Below are positions 1 to 7,833 of a DNA stretch of 64,000 nt, piece by piece. Origin of the DNA: JAJPKK01 sp963802745 (GTDB lineage Bacteria > Pseudomonadota > Alphaproteobacteria > Rhizobiales > Xanthobacteraceae); the NCBI GenBank assembly GCA_963802745.1, contig CAWDKL010000047.1:34492-98491 (forward strand). Reading direction: 5' to 3'. The notes beneath the pieces are model-generated. The model saw nothing but the letters and a program-made list of their open reading frames with translations. It was not told where the DNA came from and did not search any database. Each line of letters opens with the position of its first letter. Positions within the stretch are counted from its first letter, which is position 1. A program made the translations under genes and the position numbers.

Positions 1-2
1 GG

Positions 3-71
3 GAACTGCCGCTGACGCCGCAGCGGATTTGGGAGATGGTGGGAGGGGGGCTTCGACATAAGAGCTTCTAA
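3..71 (+). CDS. C-terminal end of a protein cut by the window edge (possibly a molybdenum hydroxylase large subunit)
   Basis: Only 22 codons are visible, open from the window edge to a TAA. The peptide begins ELPLTPQRIWEMV, which resembles the last residues of xanthine dehydrogenase / CO dehydrogenase-type molybdopterin-binding subunits, where a Leu-Pro-(Leu/Ala)-Thr-Pro motif precedes a short terminal helix. No cofactor-binding residues can be seen. The resemblance is short and the reading could be wrong. The bases between this stop and position 180 show no gene. Confidence 0.3.
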   Translation, partial: ELPLTPQRIWEMVGGGLRHKSF

Positions 72-180
72 TGATTTGTGGCGTCGGCAAGTTCCTTCAG
101 CGAATCCAAATCATCGTCCATGAGGTGCGATCCTCTTAGATGTGGCATCTGCCATAATCCGAGCGCCATTACACGATCGC

Positions 181-405
181 CTACGGAGATACTGGTAGCC
201 GGTTCGTTCTTTGAAGCAAGGGCTGGCAGGCCGGCCGGCGCGCCAGAATGGGTGCGATCAGCTTGCTTCGCCGAGGGCCTGAACCGGTTTCACGACCCAG
301 GGCTTCGGGTATATGCAACTCACGCGATGAACTGGCCGCCGGCAGTTCGACTGTCAGCTCGATAGGCTCATCATCGGCGGTCGCAATGGGTTTCAACTTG
401 GCCAT
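181..405 (-). CDS. DUF2274-type protein of a Trb conjugation cluster (degenerate C-terminus)
   Basis: A 74-residue product starting MAKLKPIATADDEPIELTV. This matches the start of DUF2274 proteins, which usually follow trbI in Trb-type conjugation clusters of Alphaproteobacteria. The internal stretch KLIAPILAR is also typical. Beyond it the sequence departs from the family, so the last third may be altered. I chose the ATG at 405 because a GAGG ribosome site lies just before it and homology starts there; an upstream in-frame start would run into trbI. It sits immediately after the trbI remnant on the same strand, as expected for the cluster. Its molecular function is unknown. No other transfer genes are present in the window, so this is probably a leftover of an integrative element. 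Confidence 0.6.
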   Translation of the reverse strand: MAKLKPIATADDEPIELTVELPAASSSRELHIPEALGRETGSGPRRSKLIAPILARRPACQPLLQRTNRLPVSP

Positions 406-415
406 CTGGCGGTCC

Positions 416-530
416 TCAGGCTTGATAGGATTCGTGCACGAAATTGTGGGTGACATTGACACGAACCGGGAACCCAGGCCGAATGGTGATGGTAGGCTGG
501 ACATTTTTATCGCCGTCCCCTAACCTCGTC
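416..530 (-). pseudogene. trbI: C-terminal remnant of trbI (VirB10-like conjugation protein)
   Basis: Reading the minus strand into the TGA at 416-418 gives NVQPTITIRPGFPVRV followed by about 13 residues. This is the conserved C-terminal strand of TrbI/VirB10 proteins, the inner-to-outer membrane scaffold of type IV secretion. Only about 35 residues are recognisable. Further upstream the frame no longer reads as TrbI, so most of the gene has gone. It ends 11 bases before the start of the DUF2274 gene, the usual order in Trb clusters. The upstream boundary given here is approximate. Confidence 0.55.
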
Positions 531-665
531 GTCGCATCAAGACGGGCTGGCACCCACCAACCTGCCGACATCGGTAAGGTGGTTTCCACGCAAAGTGGGA
601 TGCGGCCGTTGCAAACGGCAAGACGTGGAATGCGCCAGCCCCTCCTTTGACCAATGGAGGGTCAC

Positions 666-1328
666 ATGAAAGTGCTGGCGATAGAGACGCTCATCACGGA
701 ACGCTGCAAAGCACGTGGGCTCAGCCGCCCTGATCTCGTACGGTGTGCTGGTTTCAAGAACGTCGCCAAGGGCCTCCGTCGCCTTGACGCGTTGTGCGCA
801 GGCGAGATGAAGGCCACCGAATCCCTCATCGCGGGCCTGCCGGCTGCTTTGGAATTACCACCCGAGGTGATCACTGATACCATCCGCGAAACTCAGCAGC
901 AGCTCGATGAAGCTACACGCATTGCCGAGGAAGAGCGGGATGCAGCTTGGCGACTGGCCTTTCGGCCATGTGCTTATTTGTTGGGAACGACCGACCGACC
1001 GACGTGTGCGATCATCATCTATGGGATTTCTGGTGGAGCGGAGCGGTGGCTGAAAATCCCGCTTGATCTCTCGCAGCCACCTGTGACTTTCGCTCAGCAA
1101 GCCCATGCGGTTGTTCGCAGAACCTCCACAGTTCCCTTCTTCGGGCCGACGACGGGATTCATTGTCAACTACACGCCCGAGTGTGCTGTCCGTTTCGATC
1201 TGAGCGGCGATCCTGTGGAGACGTTCGATCACGCCTACCGACCGGGCGGTGACGTTGTGATCTCGATTGGCGGGCAAAGGACGACCGGGCAGGTGTTCCG
1301 GAGGATCATTGGTATCAAGGCAGATTAA
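666..1328 (+). CDS. Uncharacterised protein with a possible N-terminal helix-turn-helix
   Basis: I do not recognise a named family. The product is 220 residues starting MKVLAIETLI. I chose this ATG over the one four codons upstream because a GGAGGG ribosome site at 656-661 fits it. Residues about 8-50 (ERCKARGLSRPDLVRCAGFK and what follows) look like a short helix-turn-helix with an R-rich second helix. Residues 70-95 are a charged helical stretch, and the rest is mixed alpha/beta. There is no signal peptide or membrane segment. It lies beside the conjugation remnants on the opposite strand and may be part of the same former element. Confidence 0.6.
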   Translation: MKVLAIETLITERCKARGLSRPDLVRCAGFKNVAKGLRRLDALCAGEMKATESLIAGLPAALELPPEVITDTIRETQQQLDEATRIAEEERDAAWRLAFRPCAYLLGTTDRPTCAIIIYGISGGAERWLKIPLDLSQPPVTFAQQAHAVVRRTSTVPFFGPTTGFIVNYTPECAVRFDLSGDPVETFDHAYRPGGDVVISIGGQRTTGQVFRRIIGIKAD

Positions 1329-1581
1329 TGCGACCCTTGGCTGTTCATTGGACGACAGCAGGGGCTTCTGGCAATTGGCGCTCGACGCTAACCAGGAACA
1401 CCCGAGCCAGCTGCGCCTCCAGCGCCGATGCGTGAGGAAAGGCCTCGCTGGAAGTGGGCGTGACGATGGTACCAATTTTTTCTGGTGAGCACCCGCGCTC
1501 TTTTGGTACGTTCCGGGCCGTCGCTTCTGCGATTCCGGAATGACAAACGCGCGTTTCTCAATGACCCGCTGGGAGAAAGCA

Positions 1582-1900
1582 ATGGCTTGGGTCTATCTCG
1601 TTGCTGCGGGCCTGTTTGAAATCGGCTGGCCGGTCGGGCTCAAATGGGCGCAGGAACCGGGCAAAGTCATCATCGGCGTGGCGATGGCGGTCGTGCGCAT
1701 GGGAATTCAGCGGCCTCCTGCTTTTCCTGGCTCAGAAGGAGATTGCGATTGGAACCGCGTACGCGGTCTGGACCGGCATCGGAGCGGCAGGAACGTTTCT
1801 GCTCGGCGTATGGGTGTTCGGCGACCCAGGTAGCCTCGGACGTTATTTTGGCGTCGCGCTCATCATCGCCGGCGCCGTCGCGCTTAAGCTCGCCCACTAA
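1582..1900 (+). pseudogene. sugE: SMR-family quaternary-ammonium/guanidinium exporter, frameshifted
   Basis: The first frame reads MAWVYLVAAGLFEIGWPVGL, the SugE/Gdx-type small multidrug resistance start with the membrane-embedded Glu in GLFEIGW. The second frame continues IGTAYAVWTGIGAAGTFLLG and ends VALKLAH, covering helices 3-4. The join lies near 1685-1705. The span is 319 bases, one more than the 318 needed for the usual 105 residues, so a single-base insertion explains it (removing one C after GTCGTG restores the frame). The known role is proton-coupled export of guanidinium or small quaternary ammonium ions by a dual-topology dimer. I looked upstream for a guanidine riboswitch and found none. 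As written the gene is broken. Confidence 0.8.
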
Positions 1901-2140
1901 TTCATTCGGCCGCTGCCGCGAAGACGGCGCGCCAAGTGACTTCGGCATGCGGCGCAATGCGATGCGCTTATTGTACCCTACGGCGCTGATCTGCCCGCGA
2001 GATCCGCGAGATACAAGGCGTTTGACTGGTGCATACGCCGCGCTAGTTTGCGACTCAGGGCCTGGTTCTGGCTTTATGCCGCAGCGGCGGCGGGATGGAT
2101 TTTCGTTACGTCGTGAACCTCGATCAACTTTGGAGCACCC

Positions 2141-2419
2141 ATGTGGAGAACCGCAATCGCTTTGGTCGCGCTGGTGATCGCAAACCCGGCATCCGCGCAG
2201 AACCAGGTTCCGGGTCTGGAGCCGAATGCGGGCGATTATTGCATGTATGGCGGCCAATTCTACTCCCTGGGCGCTTCGATTTGCATCGGCCGGGAAGTCG
2301 CAATCAAATGCGTCCGCTATAGCTCGGTCGTGAACGAATTGCGGGACCTCAATCCCAGCGTCAACGACCAGACGCGCGGCCGGCCGGTTTGGTTCAATTT
2401 TCAGTCCAAACTTTGCTGA
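2141..2419 (+). CDS. Small secreted cysteine-containing protein (DUF1496-like)
   Basis: 92 residues. Residues 1-19 form a signal peptide (hydrophobic core LVALVIANP, cleavage after ASA). The mature part has CMYGGQFYSLGASICIG, the C-x-Y...YS-x-GA pattern of DUF1496-like secreted proteins, with further cysteines at KC and the terminal LC, so disulphides are likely in the periplasm. Function is unknown. A GGAG ribosome site lies 8 bases before the ATG. It stands alone between the broken SMR gene and a convergent CoA-transferase gene. Confidence 0.65.
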   Translation: MWRTAIALVALVIANPASAQNQVPGLEPNAGDYCMYGGQFYSLGASICIGREVAIKCVRYSSVVNELRDLNPSVNDQTRGRPVWFNFQSKLC

Positions 2420-2513
2420 GAGGTAAGCCGCCGCAACCGCAGGGAGAACACCCTGATCGGGAAGGTTGCGTTATCGGCCGCTAACCGGCGCCGCGATGCC
2501 GGACATAGCGATA

Positions 2514-3716
2514 TCAGATCGCCTTGGTTCGGCGCAGCGAGGCGATCTCGTCGGCGTCGTAGCCGAGCGCGGTCAGAATATCATCGGTGTCGGCACCGAG
2601 TTGCGGCGGCGGCTTGGCGGGAGCCGGATCGCCACTCTTGAGCCGAAACCCTGAACGCACCACCGCGACCGGGCGCGCCACCCCCGGCGTTTCCGCGAAC
2701 GTCGCCACCACCCCGCGCGAAACGATTTGCGGATGCGCGAGCACGGCCGGGATATCGAGCACCTCGCCGGCCGGAACGCCCTGCGCATTAAGCAGCGCCG
2801 CCCACTCGGCCGCGGATTTCGCTGCGAGCGCGGCTTCAATCTCAGCCTTGAGGGCGAGACGGTTCGTCTTGCGGGCCTCGCGTTCCGCAAAGCGCGGGTC
2901 GTCGGCGAGGTCCGGGCGGCCGATCAGCCGCACCAAGGCCAGGAACTGCTGCTGCTGGTTGGCCGCGATGTTGAGCGGGCCGTCGCCGGTGGCGAACAGG
3001 CCGGACGGCGCCGCCGTCATGTTCTCATTGCCGAGCGGCTGCGGGCGGACGCCGGCAATCAGCCAGTTCGACACCTGCCAGCCCATGGTGACGAGGGTCG
3101 CCTCCAGCATCGATACGTCGATGAATTCGCCCTCGTGGGTGCGCGCGCGCCGCACCAGCGCCGCCGCGATAGCGAACGCGGCCGTGAGGCCGCCGATGGT
3201 GTCGGCGACCGGATAGCCGACCCGCAACGGCGCGCTTGCGGCATCGCCGGTGACGCTCATCACCCCCGACAGGCCCTGGACGATCTGATCGTAGGCGGGG
3301 TTGTTCTTGAGCGGCCCATCCTGGCCGAAGCCGGAAATCGCGCAATAGATCAGGTCCGGCCGGATGTCTCGTAACGATTCATAGCTGAGGCCGAGGCGCT
3401 CCATCACGCCGGGGCGAAAATTCTCGATGACGACATCGGCCGACCGCACCAGCCGATGAAAGACCGCCTTGCCGGCGGTGCTCTTCAGATCGATGGTGAC
3501 CGACCGCTTGCCGGCGTTCTGCGCCAGAAACGATGCGCCCATCAGCATGCGATTGAGCTCGGCATCGGCGCCCAGTTGGCGCGCCAAGTCGCCCGATCCG
3601 GGCTCTTCCACCTTGATGACGTCGGCACCGAGCAGAGCGAGTTGGTAGGCCCCGAAAGGGCCCGCCAGCACGTTGGTCAAGTCGAGGACGCGAATTCCCT
3701 CAAGGAGATCATTCAT
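2514..3716 (-). CDS. CaiB/BaiF-type class III CoA transferase
   Basis: 400 residues from the ATG at 3716 (MNDLLEGIRVLDLTNVLAGP), the canonical start of formyl-CoA transferase-like enzymes. An in-frame ATG 19 codons upstream adds a non-conserved extension. The Rossmann-type half has ADVIKVEEPGSGD and GKRSVTIDLKS. Asp143 in NPAYDQIVQG is at the position of the catalytic Asp that forms the acyl-aspartyl anhydride. FIDVSMLEA follows as usual. Class III transferases move CoA between carboxylic acids and act as interlocked homodimers in the cytosol. The substrate cannot be read from sequence; carnitine-, succinate- or oxalate-type acids are all possible. It lies downstream of rpoZ on the same strand with about 90 bases between, so it may be partly cotranscribed, though the functions are unrelated. 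Confidence 0.88.
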   Translation of the reverse strand: MNDLLEGIRVLDLTNVLAGPFGAYQLALLGADVIKVEEPGSGDLARQLGADAELNRMLMGASFLAQNAGKRSVTIDLKSTAGKAVFHRLVRSADVVIENFRPGVMERLGLSYESLRDIRPDLIYCAISGFGQDGPLKNNPAYDQIVQGLSGVMSVTGDAASAPLRVGYPVADTIGGLTAAFAIAAALVRRARTHEGEFIDVSMLEATLVTMGWQVSNWLIAGVRPQPLGNENMTAAPSGLFATGDGPLNIAANQQQQFLALVRLIGRPDLADDPRFAEREARKTNRLALKAEIEAALAAKSAAEWAALLNAQGVPAGEVLDIPAVLAHPQIVSRGVVATFAETPGVARPVAVVRSGFRLKSGDPAPAKPPPQLGADTDDILTALGYDADEIASLRRTKAI

Positions 3717-3806
3717 GCCCGATCGGCCCGCCTGCCCTGGGGGCCGCGCGAATGCAGGGATATCGCGGCGCACTACACGCGCTCACCGCGCGGCGCAGGC
3801 GTGCGG

Positions 3807-4214
3807 CTATTCATCCTCGTCCGGCTCCATCGGCTCGGGCCGTTCTTCCGGCGGAGCGAGTCCTTCCAAGCCTCTCAGCAACTCTTCCTCGGTCATGCGG
3901 TCGGACACCACCTCCCGATCATCCGCCTCGACCATCCCGCCGGCGCCGACGATGAGGGGCATAGCCTCCGGCTCGGGCTCATCGACTTCCACGTATTTCT
4001 GCATCGAATAAATCAAGTCTTCCTTGAGATCGCCGGCCGACACCCGGCCGTCGGCAAGTTCCCGCAATGCGACGACCGGGTTCTTGTCGTTATCGCGATC
4101 CACGGTAATCTGAGCGCCCGACGAGAGCATGCGGGCGCGATGGCCGGCAAGCAGCACAAGTTCGAATCGATTTTCAACCTTTTCGATACAGTCTTCGACG
4201 GTGACGCGGGCCAT
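3807..4214 (-). CDS. rpoZ: RNA polymerase omega subunit
   Basis: 135 residues beginning MARVTVEDCIEKVENRFELV, the highly conserved alphaproteobacterial omega start. ALRELADGRV follows in the conserved core, with an acidic C-terminal tail (EPEAMP... PMEPDEDE) typical of the class. Omega binds the beta-prime subunit, aids its folding and stabilises core RNA polymerase. A strong AAGGAGAT ribosome site lies 8 bases upstream of the ATG. The gene is divergent from the NYN-domain gene, a neighbourhood I associate with rhizobial genomes. The spoT/relA gene often found downstream is not here; a CoA-transferase gene takes that place. Confidence 0.95.
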   Translation of the reverse strand: MARVTVEDCIEKVENRFELVLLAGHRARMLSSGAQITVDRDNDKNPVVALRELADGRVSAGDLKEDLIYSMQKYVEVDEPEPEAMPLIVGAGGMVEADDREVVSDRMTEEELLRGLEGLAPPEERPEPMEPDEDE

Positions 4215-4655
4215 AGCGGGGATCTCCTTAACGGGGGCTGGTCGGCGACGCGCCTGCTGCCTGCCTCAAGCAGACAAGCCGCAGCGTCCACGCATGCGGC
4301 AACATCATGGCAGCGCCGACGACAGCAAATAAAGATAGCACGCTAGATGCTAGCTTACCGCACTGCAAGATAAAAAAACATCGCTTTCGTGTCACAAAAG
4401 CATTACAGGCTCTTGGCGGCGCCGCAAAGCTCTGTTAGGTAACGCTGACGAGGGTGGTCGCGCGCCCATTGTTTCCGGCATTGGCAGCCCGATTATGGAT
4501 GATAGGCAAAGTGATTGTATCGCCTGCCCCCCCCTGTCATCGATGTCGGAACGCGCCGGATGAGGACTAAAGTCGCCAGTGGTCGATAATTCGTCTGCTC
4601 TCGGGACCCTTAGACCCGTTTTGGGTCTGGAGCAGCATATTGGAAGAGACTCCCA
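4215..4655. promoter_or_regulatory. Divergent intergenic region between rpoZ and the NYN-domain gene
   Basis: This 441-base stretch carries no gene. It must hold the promoters of both divergent genes. The part near 4340-4400 is clearly AT-richer than its surroundings. A small hairpin (AGACCC, loop GTTTT, GGGTCT) occupies 4612-4628, just upstream of the NYN gene start, and would lie in its leader. No operator could be identified. Confidence 0.4.
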
Positions 4656-5321
4656 ATGACGGTACCCGGTGAAAAGTTTGCCCTGTTCATCGATGGGGCG
4701 AATCTTTATGCGACGGCAAAGTCGCTTGGATTCGACATCGATTATAAACGCCTTCTGCGCGAGTTTCAGTCCCGCGGCTACCTGCTGCGGGCGTTCTATT
4801 ATACAGCGGTAGTAGAAGACCAAGAATACTCGTCGATTCGTCCCTTGATCGATTGGCTCGACTACAACGGCTACACGGTGGTCACCAAAGCCACCAAGGA
4901 ATTCGTTGACCAGACCGGCCGCCGTAAGGTGAAAGGTAATATGGATATCGAATTGGCCGTCAACGCCATGGAAATCGCCAACCATATCGATCACATGGTG
5001 CTGTTCTCCGGTGATGGCGACTTCCGTTCGCTGGTCGAAGCCGTGCAGCGTAAAGGCGTGCGGGTCACCGTGGCGTCGACGGTATCGACACAACCCCCAA
5101 TGGTGGCGGACGAATTACGGCGGCAGGCAGATATCTTTTTGGATATTGCCGAGTTGCAGGCAAAGATTGGCCGCGACCCGGCCGAACGCCCGGATCGCCC
5201 ACCACGCGAGCCGCGTGAACCCCGGGAGCCGCGGGCGCATACGCCGCAGTTCCTGCAGCGTGGCCCAATGGCACCGCGCACGCCGGTTACCGTGGAAGAA
5301 GATGAGTTCGACGAGGACTGA
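4656..5321 (+). CDS. NYN-domain (LabA/DUF88-like) protein, predicted RNase
   Basis: 221 residues. The PIN-like NYN fold runs over about residues 6-165. Conserved acidic residues are visible: Asp13 in ALFIDGANLY, Asp97 in KGNMDIELAV, and Asp120/Asp122 in FSGDGDF, which together make the predicted metal site. NYN proteins are generally thought to cleave RNA; no substrate is known for this branch. Residues 172-221 form a low-complexity tail rich in Pro, Arg and Glu (PREPREPREPR), probably disordered and perhaps RNA-binding. GGAAGAG precedes the ATG. It is divergent from rpoZ and followed by the uracil-DNA glycosylase gene. Confidence 0.88.
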   Translation: MTVPGEKFALFIDGANLYATAKSLGFDIDYKRLLREFQSRGYLLRAFYYTAVVEDQEYSSIRPLIDWLDYNGYTVVTKATKEFVDQTGRRKVKGNMDIELAVNAMEIANHIDHMVLFSGDGDFRSLVEAVQRKGVRVTVASTVSTQPPMVADELRRQADIFLDIAELQAKIGRDPAERPDRPPREPREPREPRAHTPQFLQRGPMAPRTPVTVEEDEFDED

Positions 5322-5349
5322 GGTTCTCGGCGAGCATCAATCCTGACTG

Positions 5350-5376
5350 CGCGGGCAATAAGATTTGGTGCCCGCG
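5350..5376 (+). terminator. Possible transcription terminator after the NYN gene
   Basis: A stem of 8 bp (CGCGGGCA / TGCCCGCG) with an 11-base loop starts 29 bases after the NYN stop codon. It is followed by a GT-rich stretch and not by a clean T run, so it is a weak candidate. Confidence 0.3.
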
Positions 5377-5564
5377 GTGGTGTGTTTGATTTCAAGGTAT
5401 GTTCGATTTGAACCGAATTTCGGTGAGGTTGCGCGCCAACCGGCTACGCGATATGCCGCCACATTGATATGCCACTACACTAGGTGAGGCATGCAGTGGC
5501 TTCGGCACGGCATTGGCCGGGATCGGCCGCATTCCGCGGGCGGTGACGCTGCATTGGCGAGACG

Positions 5565-6257
5565 ATGCCGATGACCGAAATTTGCCGTGGGGTGATCGAT
5601 ACGGTCGGGGTAGGCAGGGATTGTCCGCGATGCGCCCGGCTGGTCTCGTTTCGCATGCTGTGGCGCGGCAAGCAGCCGACATGGTTCAACGCACCGGTGC
5701 CGTCGTTCGGATCGGCGTCGGCGCGCCTGCTGATTGTCGGTCTCGCTCCCGGTCTGCAAGGCGCCAACCGCACCGGTCGGCCCTTTACGGGCGACTATGC
5801 GGGCGACCTCCTCTACGCAACCTTGAAGCATCACGGCTTTGCGGTTGGTGAATACGCCGCGCGGCCGGATGACGGCTTGTGCCTGGTCGATGCGCGAATC
5901 ACCAATGCGGTGCGCTGCGTGCCGCCGGAGAACAAACCGATCGGCGAAGAGATCAGACAGTGCCGTGATTTCCTCAAGGCCACGATCGCCGAGATGCCGA
6001 ATTTGGTGGCCATCGTCGCCCTCGGCCGCATTGCCCACGACACGATCGTGGCGACGCTGGGGCATCGTCTGGCCGCGTTCCCGTTCGGACACGGTGCGTG
6101 CCATGCACTCGACCCCCTCGCGCTGTTCGACAGCTATCACTGCTCGCGCTATAACACCAATACTGGAGTATTGACAGCGGATATGTTCCGCGGGGTATTT
6201 GCGGCGGTTCGCGGCTACCTGGATCGCGAATTGCGGCAAAGCAGCGAGACACCATAG
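5565..6257 (+). CDS. Type-5 uracil-DNA glycosylase (UDGb), Fe-S
   Basis: 230 residues. Motif 1 (GLAPGLQGANRTGRPFTGDY, residues 59-78) and the late motif HCSRYNTNTGVLT (192-204) identify the type-5 (UDGb) group. Its active-site loop lacks the usual catalytic Asp of other uracil glycosylases, and it acts on uracil and other deaminated bases. Four cysteines fit a 4Fe-4S site: Cys20 and Cys23 (DCPRC), Cys118 (NAVRCVPPENKP) and Cys133. The role is base-excision repair in the cytosol. The ATG at 5565 is followed two codons later by a second ATG, and either could serve. Confidence 0.92.
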   Translation: MPMTEICRGVIDTVGVGRDCPRCARLVSFRMLWRGKQPTWFNAPVPSFGSASARLLIVGLAPGLQGANRTGRPFTGDYAGDLLYATLKHHGFAVGEYAARPDDGLCLVDARITNAVRCVPPENKPIGEEIRQCRDFLKATIAEMPNLVAIVALGRIAHDTIVATLGHRLAAFPFGHGACHALDPLALFDSYHCSRYNTNTGVLTADMFRGVFAAVRGYLDRELRQSSETP

Positions 6258-6561
6258 CCGCGCACGCCCCACCGCAAATGTCCATGAGCCACGCCGTGCC
6301 GGGGACCTCGATTCTCTCATAGACTCGAAGGCAGCCGACCGGATACCCCCTGGATTTCGAACAATGGACAGTCATGTGGCTTGAGCCCGGGCATTCCGGG
6401 CATTCCGCTTTCGACCTGGACGTCGTCACACGACGATGCGATCTATTAATTTGGCCGTCGAACCGCCGCCCAATTCGTGCCGGGCGATGCGCGGCTCGCG
6501 CATGCGCCGCCAAGGTACGAATTTTGCACCAATGGACTTTGACCGCAAAAAGGAGACGATC
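6258..6561. other. Non-coding stretch upstream of a secreted-protein gene
   Basis: About 300 bases without a credible gene. A short direct repeat (GGGCATTCC twice) lies near 6390-6410. The promoter of the downstream gene should be here, but no clear -35/-10 pair is visible. Confidence 0.3.
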
Positions 6562-7779
6562 ATGCGAGAGACGTTCTCAGGTGCGATGCTATCCGTTGCC
6601 TTTGTCGCAGCCGCCGCAGCCGCCGGCGCCGTGATGTCAGCGCCCATCACGCAGGCATTGGCTCAAGTTCCGCCCGCTTCCGGGGCAACGCCAGCCACAA
6701 GCCCAGCGCCGAAAACGTCCTGGGGCGAACCCGACCTACAGGGCATCTGGACCGACGAGACGACGACACCCTTGCAGCGCCCCGCCAAATTCGCCAACCA
6801 GGAATTTCTGACCGAGGCACAACGCGCCGAATTGGATGCCGTGCGATCGGAAGTGCTCGGTCGCGACCGGCGGGCGGAACGCGGCACCGAACGCGATGTC
6901 TCCGGCTCCTACAACAACGTTTTTGTATCGTTCAAGCGCACCGGCCTGCGCACGTCGCTGATCGTCGATCCGCCCAATGGACGGATGCCGCCGCTGACGC
7001 CGGAAGCGCGGAACATCGCCGCCGCCGACCGGCAATTTCGTCTCGCCCTACTGCAATCGACGCAGACCTGCCGGGATGCAGAGCCGGCCTGCGCAGGCGG
7101 AAAATACGATCCGGCGCACTCGCCGCGATTCGCCGACCTGCCGGTGCGCTACAATGTCATCCGCATGAACCGCAACGACGGCCCGGAAGACAGTTCGCTG
7201 GCGGAGCGCTGCCTCACCGGCGGACTGCCGGAGTTTGGCGGCGCGACCGGTAGCTTCCGCCGGATCGTGCAAACGCCGGGCGGTGTCTCAATCTTCTACG
7301 ACGTGGGGCAGGGACAGGGCTGGCAACGCAACATCGTCATGAACGGCAGCCCGCATCTGCCGGCCACCATCCGCCAGTGGTACGGCGACTCGCGCGGCCA
7401 CTGGGAAGGAGATACCCTCGTCATCGACGTGACCAACTTTAGTGCGAAAGCCGATTTTCAGGGCGCGCGCGAGAACCTGCACCTGGTCGAGCGCTGGACC
7501 CGGACCGGGGCGAGCACGCTCGCCTACGAGGCGACGATCGCGGATCCGACGGTGTGGACACAGCCCTGGACCGTCAAGGAAGAGTTCTCCCGGCAGAGCG
7601 ATCAGAATAACCGGCTCTACACAGAGCCGCGTTGCATTGAGGGGAACTATGGTCTTCCCGGGATCATCCACGGAAGACGCATGGAAGAATTGGCCTTCGC
7701 CCAGGGGCGCGGTCCCGATCCGGCAACCCGCGACGCCATGAAGGACGGCTTCATCTTTGATGACGAGCCGTTGCGGTAA
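6562..7779 (+). CDS. Secreted protein of an uncharacterised soil-bacterial family (family member 1)
   Basis: 405 residues from the ATG at 6562, chosen because AAGGAGA ends 7 bases before it. Residues 1-35 are a long signal peptide ending ALA. The mature protein carries PDLQGIWTDE, RTSLIVDPPNGRMPPLTPEA, then SRGHWEGDTLVIDVTNF and a tail with ERWTRTG and TQPWTVKEEF. I know this architecture from unnamed secreted proteins of soil bacteria, but no biochemical function is established. Its C-terminal module (a D-T-L-V-E/D-T strand, an ER strand, then T-x-PWT-v-k) is shared with the three proteins at 9539, 10590 and 15551, so I place it as a distant relative. It precedes a convergent flavin monooxygenase gene. 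Confidence 0.7.
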   Translation: MRETFSGAMLSVAFVAAAAAAGAVMSAPITQALAQVPPASGATPATSPAPKTSWGEPDLQGIWTDETTTPLQRPAKFANQEFLTEAQRAELDAVRSEVLGRDRRAERGTERDVSGSYNNVFVSFKRTGLRTSLIVDPPNGRMPPLTPEARNIAAADRQFRLALLQSTQTCRDAEPACAGGKYDPAHSPRFADLPVRYNVIRMNRNDGPEDSSLAERCLTGGLPEFGGATGSFRRIVQTPGGVSIFYDVGQGQGWQRNIVMNGSPHLPATIRQWYGDSRGHWEGDTLVIDVTNFSAKADFQGARENLHLVERWTRTGASTLAYEATIADPTVWTQPWTVKEEFSRQSDQNNRLYTEPRCIEGNYGLPGIIHGRRMEELAFAQGRGPDPATRDAMKDGFIFDDEPLR

Positions 7780-7833
7780 CTGACGGGTCTCCGGCCACCG
7801 GCCACGGCGGATCTTGACAATACCGGATTGCGG

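Noticed and set aside
1330..1581. Guanidine riboswitch upstream of the SMR gene
   Set aside because: SugE-type genes often have one, but I found neither the paired ACGR-loop hairpins nor a ykkC-like core.
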